A stretch of 5,309 nt of DNA, taken from Zhenhengia stercoravium (GTDB taxonomy: Bacteria; Bacillota; Clostridia; Lachnospirales; Cellulosilyticaceae). The stretch covers positions 1 to 5,309 of the forward strand of contig JAHLFD010000077.1 of the NCBI GenBank assembly GCA_018883975.1. Reading direction: 5' to 3'. Under the pieces are notes generated by a model. It had not been told where the DNA came from. It was given only the letters and a program-made list of their open reading frames with translations, and searched no databases. The position numbers were made by a program, and so were the translations under genes. Below, one piece after another: positions 1-5,309 of this stretch (its first letter is position 1; every line of letters starts with the position of its first letter).

Positions 1-3
1 CTT

Positions 4-846
4 ATGTACAATGAACTTATTTTATTCTTAGCCTATCTTAGAGATGCTAAGCACTCTTCTAAGAATACAATACAGTCTTATGAGCGTGACTTAAAGTATT
101 TCTTTAAATTTTTAAATGATAATAATATTAATCAAATTGGGGCGATTAATAGTGAATGGATAGAGAAATACATAGAACATATGAAAGAAATTAGTAAATC
201 TTCTTCTACTATTTCAAGAACGCTTGCTTCTATTAGAGCATTTTTCTTCTATTTAATTAAACAGGAAAAAGTTCATGAAAATCCTGCACTTATGATTGCT
301 ATGCCAAAAATACCTAAGAAAGTGCCTAAGATTTTATCAGAAAGTGAAATTGTACTCCTTCTAGAGCAGCCTCATACTACGGATATTAAGGGGATTCGTG
401 ATAAGGCTATGCTAGAACTTTTGTATGCAACGGGGATTAGGGTATCTGAACTAATTACTTTAAAAGTAACAGATGTAAATGTGAATCAGGGATACATTCT
501 TTGTCGTGATGAAAATAAAGAGCGTAGTATTCCTATAGGTAAACCTGCTATTACAGCACTTAAAAATTATTTAGGAGAAGTACGATATGCTATGATTCGC
601 GATCAACATGAAGAAGCACTTTTTGTAAATTGTAATGGGTTACCTTTAACAAGACAAGGTTTTTGGAAAATCTTAAAGACCTATGCTAAAAGTGCTAATA
701 TCAGTACAGAAATTACGCCACATATGCTAAGACATTCTTTTGCAGCACATCTTATTCAACATGGTGCAAATTTAAAATCTGTACAGCAGATGCTAGGACA
801 TTCAGATATTTCTACAACACAAGTTTATACTCAAATTGCAAAATAA
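4..846 (+). CDS. xerD: Tyrosine site-specific recombinase, XerD-type, with short C-terminus
   Basis: Phage-integrase-family recombinase that, with a XerC partner, would resolve chromosome dimers at dif in the cytoplasm. The N-terminal SAM-like core-binding domain covers roughly residues 1-85 (NTIQSYERDL motif near 21-30) and the catalytic domain roughly 105-280. All catalytic positions are visible: R146 (ATGIRVSEL), K172 (ENKERSIPIG hairpin), H240 and R243 (TPHMLRHSFAAHL), H266 (LGHSDIS) and nucleophile Y275. The hairpin reads CRDENKER rather than the common GKGNKER, but the lysine is kept. The protein is 280 aa, against about 295 for typical XerD. It stops at VYTQIAK, without the usual C-terminal tail of about 15-20 residues ending near HPRA. 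Only three bases precede the ATG, so no ribosome binding site is visible and the true start could lie just upstream. XerD rather than XerC is inferred from linkage to deoB and dacF. Confidence 0.88.
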   Translation: MYNELILFLAYLRDAKHSSKNTIQSYERDLKYFFKFLNDNNINQIGAINSEWIEKYIEHMKEISKSSSTISRTLASIRAFFFYLIKQEKVHENPALMIAMPKIPKKVPKILSESEIVLLLEQPHTTDIKGIRDKAMLELLYATGIRVSELITLKVTDVNVNQGYILCRDENKERSIPIGKPAITALKNYLGEVRYAMIRDQHEEALFVNCNGLPLTRQGFWKILKTYAKSANISTEITPHMLRHSFAAHLIQHGANLKSVQQMLGHSDISTTQVYTQIAK

Positions 847-854
847 ATAACATG

Positions 855-892
855 AAAAGAATAACAGGATGAAAACCCTGTTATTTTTTTTT
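855..892 (+). terminator. Rho-independent terminator after xerD
   Basis: The arms AATAACAGG (860-868) and CCTGTTATT (877-885) pair perfectly around an 8-nt loop. The pairing can extend outward through A855-A858 and the T-run. Nine T residues (884-892) follow. The hairpin starts nine bases after the xerD stop codon, so it should separate xerD from deoB. Confidence 0.85.
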
Positions 893-893
893 G

Positions 894-922
894 TTTTGGT
901 ATACAATACAATTATAACCAAA
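894..922 (+). promoter_or_regulatory. Candidate deoB promoter/operator region with a short dyad
   Basis: This gap between the xerD terminator and deoB must hold the operon promoter if the terminator works. It contains -10-like hexamers, TACAAT (902-907) and TATAAC (913-918), but no convincing -35; TTGTTT at 891-896 is the best seen. The half-sites TTTGGT (895-900) and ACCAAA (917-922) form an inverted repeat with a 16-nt spacer around these hexamers. That is compatible with a repressor operator, but in AT-rich DNA it could be chance. No regulator is encoded in the window. Confidence 0.25.
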
Positions 923-940
923 TACTTGAAAATGAATATA

Positions 941-958
941 GAGGATGGTGAGCTTTTG
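941..958 (+). promoter_or_regulatory. Ribosome binding site and TTG start that define deoB
   Basis: GAGG (941-944) and GGTGAG (947-952) lie just before TTG at 956-958. GGTGA matches the 3' part of the AGGAGGTGA anti-16S complement. In-frame ATGs at 932 and 869 lack such a site, and the one at 869 sits at the loop of the upstream terminator hairpin. The TTG start gives the N-terminus MKRVIWIVLDSVGMGE, which fits where DeoB proteins normally begin. Confidence 0.7.
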
Positions 959-2125
959 AAAAGAGTAATTTGGATCGTATTAGATAGCGTTGGGATGGGT
1001 GAAATGCCTGATTCAGCAGCATATGGAGATAAAGGTGTTAATACAATAGCACATGTTTATAAACATAATAATGGGCTTCAATTGCCAAACCTTACACAAT
1101 TAGGTTTAGGTAATATAGAAGGTATGGAAGCTCTTGAAAAATGTGAAAGTCCAATAGGAACTTATGCAAGACTTGCAGAATTATCTAGAGGTAAAGATAC
1201 AACGACAGGACATTGGGAAATGATTGGTATTCATACAGAAGTACCTTTTCCAACTTATCCAAATGGCTTTCCTAAAGAAATTATGGATGCCTTTGAAGAG
1301 AGAATTGGAACAAAAACGCTTGGAAACTGTACGGCATCTGGGACAGCTATTTTAGATGATCTAGGTGAAGAGCATATGAAAACAGGTTACCCAATTGTCT
1401 ATACTTCAGCAGACAGTGTATTTCAAATTGCTGCTCATGAAGAGATTATTCCACTAGAAAGGCTTTATGAAATGTGTGAGGTTGCACGTGAACTCTTAAA
1501 AGGTGAACATGAAGTATCTCGTGTTATTGCAAGACCATTTGTAGGTCAGCCTGGTGCTTTTACGCGTACACCAAATAGACATGACTATGCGGTTATGCCT
1601 CCAAAAGAAAACCTGTTAGTTTATGCAAAAGAAAAAGGATTAGATGTTATTGGAGTAGGTAAAATCTCTGATATTTTTGCAGGTGAAGGCATAACTTATG
1701 CAACTCATACAAAATCTAATGAAGATGGCATCAAAAAAACGATAGAACTCATTAAACAAGCTAATCATGGTTTAATCTTTACAAATCTAGTAGATTTTGA
1801 TATGAAATGGGGACATCGCAATGACCCTGTAAGCTATGGCAAAGGTTTAGAAGAATTTGATAGCTATTTGCCACAAATTATAGAAGCTATGAACGAAGAT
1901 GATTTACTCATTATTACAGCAGACCATGGTTGTGATCCAACAACACCTGGTACAGACCATACAAGAGAATATGTCCCACTTATTGCTTATAGCAAAACGT
2001 TTAATCAGGCTACAGATCTTGGCACTAGAAAGAGTTTTGCAGATATTGGACAAACAATTTGTGAGATTTTCGACTTACCAGCACTTAAAATAGGTGAAAG
2101 CTTTTACAAGCAAATGACTAAATAG
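956..2125 (+). CDS. deoB: Phosphopentomutase (DeoB)
   Basis: Manganese-dependent cytoplasmic mutase of the alkaline-phosphatase superfamily. It interconverts (deoxy)ribose-1-phosphate and the 5-phosphate, linking nucleoside breakdown to central metabolism. From the TTG start it is 389 aa, matching the family's roughly 390. The metal and active-site residues align with my recollection of the Bacillus cereus enzyme: D10 (LDSVGMGE), phospho-acceptor T82 (GKDTTTGHWE), D153 (YTSADSVFQ), D282 and H287 (VDFDMKWGHRND), D323 and H324 (TADHG), and H335 (GTDHTREYVP). The DeoB cap domain occupies about residues 95-215 and includes RVIARPFVGQPG and FTRTPNRHDYA. The gene follows the xerD terminator and leads pdp by 14 nt, so the two are almost certainly cotranscribed. 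An annotation starting at 869 would add a spurious 29-residue hydrophobic N-terminus. Confidence 0.96.
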   Translation: MKRVIWIVLDSVGMGEMPDSAAYGDKGVNTIAHVYKHNNGLQLPNLTQLGLGNIEGMEALEKCESPIGTYARLAELSRGKDTTTGHWEMIGIHTEVPFPTYPNGFPKEIMDAFEERIGTKTLGNCTASGTAILDDLGEEHMKTGYPIVYTSADSVFQIAAHEEIIPLERLYEMCEVARELLKGEHEVSRVIARPFVGQPGAFTRTPNRHDYAVMPPKENLLVYAKEKGLDVIGVGKISDIFAGEGITYATHTKSNEDGIKKTIELIKQANHGLIFTNLVDFDMKWGHRNDPVSYGKGLEEFDSYLPQIIEAMNEDDLLIITADHGCDPTTPGTDHTREYVPLIAYSKTFNQATDLGTRKSFADIGQTICEIFDLPALKIGESFYKQMTK

Positions 2126-2126
2126 T

Positions 2127-2142
2127 GGAGTGATGTAAGGTG
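2127..2142 (+). promoter_or_regulatory. Ribosome binding site and GTG start of pdp
   Basis: GGAG (2127-2130), followed by TGAT, lies nine bases before the GTG at 2140-2142. The whole site fits in the 14-nt gap after the deoB stop codon, which suggests translational coupling. The resulting N-terminus, MRVYDIIEKK, matches pyrimidine-nucleoside phosphorylases, and the nearest upstream ATG (2133) runs straight into a stop. Confidence 0.75.
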
Positions 2143-3444
2143 AGAGTTTATGATATTATTGAAAAGAAAAAATTAGGTGAAGTTTTAACAGATAAGGAGA
2201 TTGCCTTTGTTGTAGAAGGTTATACAAATGGTAGTATTCCTGATTATCAAATGTCAGCACTTCTTATGGCAATTTACTTTCAAGGAATGAATGATAAAGA
2301 AACAGCGATTCTTACAGAATGTATGGCTAAAAGTGGTGAAATGTTGGATTTATCTGCTATTGAAGGTATTAAAGTAGATAAACATAGTACAGGTGGAGTA
2401 GGGGATACAACAACGATTGTACTTGCACCACTTGTAGCAGCAGCAGATGTACCAGTAGCTAAGATGTCAGGCAGAGGTCTTGGACATACAGGAGGTACCA
2501 TTGATAAACTAGAATCCTTCCCAGGTTTTAAGGTTGAATTACCACTTGAAGGCTTTATTGAAAATGTCAATAAACATGGTGTAGCTGTTGTAGGCCAAAC
2601 AGGCAATCTTGCTCCAGCAGATAAAAAGATTTATGCTTTACGTGATGTAACAGCAACAGTAGATAATATATCTCTTATTGCAGCATCTATTATGTCTAAA
2701 AAAATTGCAGCAGGTTCAAATGCTATCGTACTAGATGTTAAATGTGGTAGTGGAGCTTTTATGAAGACTTTAGAAGATGCTAAAAAATTAGGTGATGCTA
2801 TGGTGCGTATTGGTAAAGAAGTAGGCCGTAACACCATTGCTGTAGTGACAGATATGAATCAGCCTTTAGGAAATGCTATTGGAAATAGTCTTGAAATTAT
2901 GGAAGCTATTGATACATTAAAGGGCAATGGACCAAGTGATCTAACAGAGCTTACACATACATTAGCAGCTAATATGTTTGTGCTTGCAGGCCGCGTGGCA
3001 ACGGTTGAAGAAGGGTTAAGCCTTGCAGATGAACTCATTGAATCTGGAAAAGCTATGGAAAAACTACGTGAATGGGTAGCTTCACAAGGTGGAGATGCAC
3101 GCTCTGTAGATGACTATTCACTTCTACCAGTAGCAACAGAACAAATGGATGTTGTACTTGAAGAAACAGGCTATGTAGCAGCAATTGATACAGAGATGAT
3201 AGGGAAAGCTGCACTTGTGCTTGGAGCAGGTCGAGAGAATAAAGAAAGTATCATTGACTTAGGTGTAGGTCTTATAATGCATAAGAAAATAGGTGACAAA
3301 GTAACAAAAGATGATGTTGTTGCAACACTTTACTATAGTGATAACTCTCATACAGAAGCAGCGATACGCTATATTAAAGATGCCTATACTTTTAGCGCTG
3401 AATCTATTGAAAAACCAAAACTTATCTATACAATCATTAGATAG
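2140..3444 (+). CDS. pdp: Pyrimidine-nucleoside phosphorylase
   Basis: Cytoplasmic salvage enzyme that splits uridine, thymidine or deoxyuridine with phosphate into the base and (deoxy)ribose-1-phosphate, the substrate of the adjacent DeoB. At 434 aa it has the family's usual length. The small helical N-domain spans about 1-65. The phosphate-binding segment is DKHSTGGVGDT (K81, S83). The thymidine-phosphorylase signature SGRGLGHTGGTIDKLE is at 110-125, with H116 and T120. Base-contacting residues R168 (ALRDV), S183 and K187 (SIMSKK) are present. The C-terminal PYNP_C domain covers about 345-420. The GTG start is supported by its ribosome binding site and by the conserved MR-x-x-DII opening. 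Overall similarity to Bacillus Pdp favours the broad-specificity enzyme over a strict thymidine phosphorylase (DeoA), but substrate range cannot be read from sequence alone. Confidence 0.95.
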   Translation: MRVYDIIEKKKLGEVLTDKEIAFVVEGYTNGSIPDYQMSALLMAIYFQGMNDKETAILTECMAKSGEMLDLSAIEGIKVDKHSTGGVGDTTTIVLAPLVAAADVPVAKMSGRGLGHTGGTIDKLESFPGFKVELPLEGFIENVNKHGVAVVGQTGNLAPADKKIYALRDVTATVDNISLIAASIMSKKIAAGSNAIVLDVKCGSGAFMKTLEDAKKLGDAMVRIGKEVGRNTIAVVTDMNQPLGNAIGNSLEIMEAIDTLKGNGPSDLTELTHTLAANMFVLAGRVATVEEGLSLADELIESGKAMEKLREWVASQGGDARSVDDYSLLPVATEQMDVVLEETGYVAAIDTEMIGKAALVLGAGRENKESIIDLGVGLIMHKKIGDKVTKDDVVATLYYSDNSHTEAAIRYIKDAYTFSAESIEKPKLIYTIIR

Positions 3445-3489
3445 TATAAAAATAAGAGCCTTTATAAAAAAGGCTCTTATTTTTATACT
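3443..3489 (+). terminator. Terminator of the deoB-pdp operon, 21-bp perfect stem
   Basis: Positions 3443-3463 pair without a mismatch to 3469-3489 around a 5-nt loop (ATAAA). The GC-rich core is GAGCC/GGCTC, followed by a five-T run at 3480-3484 that itself lies in the stem. The hairpin begins within the pdp stop codon (3442-3444). Because the left arm carries the matching A-run (3448-3452), it could terminate transcription in both directions. Confidence 0.88.
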
Positions 3490-3559
3490 CCTATAAAGTT
3501 CTTATTTAACCAGTATATTTTGCTCAAAATAACAAATAATAGAAATAAATTTATAGGAG
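3488..3559 (+). promoter_or_regulatory. dacF leader with an inverted repeat covering the Shine-Dalgarno site
   Basis: CTCCTATAAA (3488-3497) is the exact reverse complement of TTTATAGGAG (3550-3559), which holds most of the dacF Shine-Dalgarno sequence. After one mismatch (3498/3549), two further two-pair blocks continue the stem inward (3499-3500 with 3547-3548, 3502-3503 with 3544-3545). A smaller dyad, TATTTT-GCTC-AAAATA (3516-3531), lies in the enclosed loop. A transcript that includes the left arm could hide the ribosome binding site. I see no convincing promoter here: TATAAA (3492-3497) and TATATT (3514-3519) resemble -10 boxes but lack a good -35. If TATAAA is the -10, the left arm would not be transcribed and the pairing would not exist. 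Confidence 0.35.
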
Positions 3560-3570
3560 GTAGAACTATG
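3555..3570 (+). promoter_or_regulatory. Strong ribosome binding site that fixes the dacF start
   Basis: AGGAGG (3555-3560) lies seven bases before ATG at 3568-3570. This selects the ATG over an in-frame TTG at 3520, which would add 16 polar residues in front of the signal peptide and has no ribosome binding site of its own. Confidence 0.92.
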
Positions 3571-4758
3571 TTGCGAAAAAAAATGATAGCAGTTATGCTC
3601 TTGATGATTGTATTAGTAACCAATGTTACAGTCTTCGCGGCTGAAGCTATGGCATCAGGTACAGGTATGGCAGAAACAGCTAGAAGCTATGTTCTTATGG
3701 AAGCGTCTAGCGGTAAAATTCTGCTTGAAAAAAATATGGATGAGGAAATTCCACCTGCAAGTATTACAAAGATTATGACCCTTTTACTCATTCATGAAGC
3801 TATAGATGCAGGTAAAATCAACTGGGATGACAAGGTGACTGTAAGTAGTCATGCAGCCAGTATGGGAGGCTCTCAAATCTTTATGGAAGAGGGAGAAGAA
3901 CAAACTGTTCGTGACCTTGTAAAGGCCATTGCCATTGCCTCTGCTAATGATGCAGCTGTTGCTATGGCTGAATACATTGGCGGTAGTGAGAGTCAATTTG
4001 TAGATATGATGAATAAACGTGCTGGTGAATTAGGCATGGAACATACTACATTTAAAAATGCATGTGGTCTTCATATAGATGGACATCTTTCCTGTGCACA
4101 TGATGTAGCCCTTATGTCTAGAGCTCTTATTACAAAGTTCCCAGATCTCTCAAAAACCCTTACTACATGGATGGATACCATTACACACCGTACACGTAAA
4201 GGAGAAACAGAGTTTGGTCTCACCAATACAAATAAAATGATTAAATGGTACAATGGTATTACAGGGCTTAAAACAGGTTATACACCACAGGCTAAGCATT
4301 GTGTAAGTGCCACAGCTACAAGGGATAATATGAACCTTATTGCAGTTGTTATGGGCTCTCAAGATGGTAAAATCCGTTTTAGAGAAGCAGCACAGCTTCT
4401 AGATTATGGTTTTGCTAATTATATGGTTAAAAAAGGTCCTGAAGTAGGCGAAATACTTGGAAACATGAAGATTAAAAAAGGTGATAAAGAGCTTGTAGAA
4501 CTTACAATTGAAGAATCTATGGCCTTTGTTGTGCCAAAAAGTAAAGATGAACAACAATTAACCTATGAAATTAAATATGACGAAGGTGTAAAAGCACCTG
4601 TTTATAAAAATCAAAAATTAGGTACTATTACCTACTATATGAATGGTGAACTTGTAGGTGAAGCTAATCTTGTAGCTGCTTATGATGTAGGCAAAGCTAA
4701 ATTTAAAAATATGATTCCTTATATGTTTAGCAGATACTTTAATCTAGGAAAAGAATAA
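3568..4758 (+). CDS. dacF: Exported D-alanyl-D-alanine carboxypeptidase (DacF/PBP5-type, family S11)
   Basis: Low-molecular-weight penicillin-binding protein that removes the terminal D-Ala from peptidoglycan pentapeptides outside the membrane. The 396-aa precursor opens with a signal peptide: MLRKK, a hydrophobic core at about 7-20, and a likely cut after VFA (24/25). The S11 catalytic motifs are all present: SITK with S65 and K68, SAN at 125-127, and KTG at 235-237 (GLKTGYTP). A PBP5_C-like beta domain covers about 288-370. The last 20 or so residues (KFKNMIPYMFSRYFNL region) could form the amphipathic helix that anchors this family to the membrane. The mature part has three cysteines (C166, C176, C245), somewhat unexpected for a secreted protein but acceptable in an anaerobe. 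The name dacF rests on position next to deoB; the Bacillus homologue is sporulation-linked, but no sigma-F promoter is evident here. Confidence 0.92.
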   Translation: MLRKKMIAVMLLMIVLVTNVTVFAAEAMASGTGMAETARSYVLMEASSGKILLEKNMDEEIPPASITKIMTLLLIHEAIDAGKINWDDKVTVSSHAASMGGSQIFMEEGEEQTVRDLVKAIAIASANDAAVAMAEYIGGSESQFVDMMNKRAGELGMEHTTFKNACGLHIDGHLSCAHDVALMSRALITKFPDLSKTLTTWMDTITHRTRKGETEFGLTNTNKMIKWYNGITGLKTGYTPQAKHCVSATATRDNMNLIAVVMGSQDGKIRFREAAQLLDYGFANYMVKKGPEVGEILGNMKIKKGDKELVELTIEESMAFVVPKSKDEQQLTYEIKYDEGVKAPVYKNQKLGTITYYMNGELVGEANLVAAYDVGKAKFKNMIPYMFSRYFNLGKE

Positions 4759-4765
4759 AGGATAG

Positions 4766-4814
4766 AAATAGGTTATAAGTTAAGGATTTAACTTGTAACC
4801 TATTTTGTCTTTTT
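4766..4814 (+). terminator. Rho-independent terminator after dacF
   Basis: An 18-bp stem pairs 4766-4783 with 4788-4805, with a single G-U pair (4776/4795) and a tight GGAT loop. It is followed by TTTT (4803-4806) and, after GTC, a second T-run (4810-4814). It starts eight bases past the dacF stop codon, ending dacF as its own unit and separating it from scpA. Confidence 0.85.
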
Positions 4815-4817
4815 ATG

Positions 4818-4846
4818 TTGCATTCTGGCAAGATAGTCGCTAAACT
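4818..4846 (+). promoter_or_regulatory. Weak candidate sigma-A promoter for scpA
   Basis: TTGCAT (4818-4823) and TAAACT (4841-4846) are separated by 17 bases, the preferred sigma-A spacing, but each matches its consensus only partly (about 3/6 and 4/6). The placement between the dacF terminator and the scpA ribosome binding site is right. The 73 bases from 4807 to 4879 hold nothing else I can identify. Confidence 0.25.
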
Positions 4847-4879
4847 GTTAATAGACTTTAATAAATAAGGAGATTTAGC

Positions 4880-5309
4880 ATGAGTGTAACATTTAAATTA
4901 GAAGATTTTGAAGGACCACTAGACTTACTACTCTATTTACTTGAAAAAAATAAGATGAGTATTTATGACATAGAGATTTCTTCTATTACAGATCAATACT
5001 TAGCCTATATAGAGACTTCAAATACGTTAGAACTTGAACAGATGAGTGAGTTTATTGTTATGGCAGCCACTTTGCTTTATATTAAGTCTAAAATGTTATT
5101 ACCGAAGCCTCCTAAAAATGAAGAGTTAGTAGAAGAAGATCCACGTGAAGAGCTGATTCGAAAATTATTAGAGTATAAGAAAATTAAGTACGTTTCTCAT
5201 GAACTTAATGAAAGGCAAAACCTGTCTACGGATTATTGCTTTAGGAATGCAGAAAGTGCTGATGAGGTAGAATTACCACAGCCTTCTACAGAAGATGTGC
5301 TTATGGATG
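4880..5309 (+). CDS. scpA: Segregation and condensation protein A, N-terminal part (cut by the window end)
   Basis: Kleisin subunit of the SMC-ScpA-ScpB condensin, which compacts and separates newly replicated origins on the nucleoid. The visible 143 codons begin MSVTFKLEDFEGPLDLLLYL, with the family hallmark FEGPLDLLL at 10-18. Next come IYDIEISSITDQYL (28-41), EFIVMAATLLYIKSKMLLP (57-75) and the acidic-then-EDPREELIRKLLEYKKIK segment (86-103). This is the usual ScpA N-terminal helical domain that binds the SMC neck. The full protein should be about 240-260 aa, so the ScpB-binding middle and C-terminal winged helix lie beyond the window. AAGGAGA (4867-4873) six to seven bases before the ATG supports the start. 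No stop occurs before the window edge; scpB is expected next from known gene order. Confidence 0.95.
   Translation, partial: MSVTFKLEDFEGPLDLLLYLLEKNKMSIYDIEISSITDQYLAYIETSNTLELEQMSEFIVMAATLLYIKSKMLLPKPPKNEELVEEDPREELIRKLLEYKKIKYVSHELNERQNLSTDYCFRNAESADEVELPQPSTEDVLMD

Noticed and set aside
926..940. TTGAAAATGAATATA resembles a catabolite-response element (cre) upstream of deoB
   Set aside because: It differs from the cre consensus at the two most conserved cytosines (the core CG is TG and the closing CA is TA). Such near matches are common in AT-rich DNA.
1899..2093. Second-frame open reading frame inside deoB
   Set aside because: It overlaps the TADHG and DHTREYVP active-site region of deoB in another frame and has no supporting features.
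2280..2837. Minus-strand open frames inside pdp (108 and 68 codons)
   Set aside because: They lie wholly inside a well-conserved enzyme gene, have no recognisable domain, and are of the kind expected by chance opposite a real coding frame.
3498..3554. Possible sigma-F/sigma-G sporulation promoter for dacF (GTATA at 3513-3517)
   Set aside because: GTATA fits a -35 element, but no GG-containing -10 element lies about 15 bases downstream.
3520..3567. TTG start at 3520 giving a 412-residue DacF
   Set aside because: It has no ribosome binding site and would place 16 polar residues before a well-formed signal peptide; ATG 3568 has AGGAGG at ideal spacing.
3784..4362. Minus-strand open frames inside dacF (60-70 codons)
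   Set aside because: They overlap the conserved catalytic region of dacF in antisense and lack any family similarity I recognise.
4807..4879. Possible small RNA or dif-like recombination site in the dacF-scpA gap
   Set aside because: No stable hairpin beyond the terminator and no 28-bp site resembling the Firmicute dif consensus was seen. The other gaps were also checked for dif without success.
1..5309. A previously undescribed biological system
   Set aside because: All five genes belong to well-known housekeeping families in a familiar gene order, with no anomalous composition, mobile-element edges or unknown genes.

Overview
This window looks like an ordinary stretch of chromosome from an AT-rich, Gram-positive, probably anaerobic Clostridia-type Firmicute. 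A Lachnospirales-like lineage is my guess, from memory of gene order and protein flavour. The grounds are the low GC content, strong AGGAGG-type Shine-Dalgarno sites, A-rich stem-loop/T-run terminators after three genes, and the gene order xerD - deoB - pdp - dacF - scpA, which resembles the Bacillus ripX-drm-pupG-dacF neighbourhood. All five genes are on the + strand, and no mobile element, CRISPR array, tRNA or rRNA is visible.

Layout: (1) 4-846, a XerD-type tyrosine recombinase with all catalytic residues but an unusually short C-terminus, closed by a terminator at 855-892. (2) 956-3444, a two-gene nucleoside-salvage operon. deoB (phosphopentomutase, TTG start) is followed 14 nt later by pdp (pyrimidine-nucleoside phosphorylase, GTG start), then by a 21-bp perfect terminator hairpin that begins inside the pdp stop codon. 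(3) 3568-4758, dacF, an exported D-Ala-D-Ala carboxypeptidase with its own leader and terminator. (4) 4880 to the window end, the first 143 codons of scpA, the kleisin subunit of the SMC-ScpAB condensin; it is cut by the window edge.

Functionally, Pdp releases (deoxy)ribose-1-phosphate from pyrimidine nucleosides and DeoB isomerises it to the 5-phosphate for central metabolism. XerD and ScpA both serve chromosome segregation, and DacF trims peptidoglycan stem peptides. The three groups are separated by terminators, so they are neighbours rather than one pathway.

I do not see a new biological system here. Two details deserve a second look: a 10-bp inverted repeat that could mask the dacF ribosome binding site, and the XerD that ends five residues after its catalytic tyrosine. 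Every non-coding gap is shorter than 130 bases.
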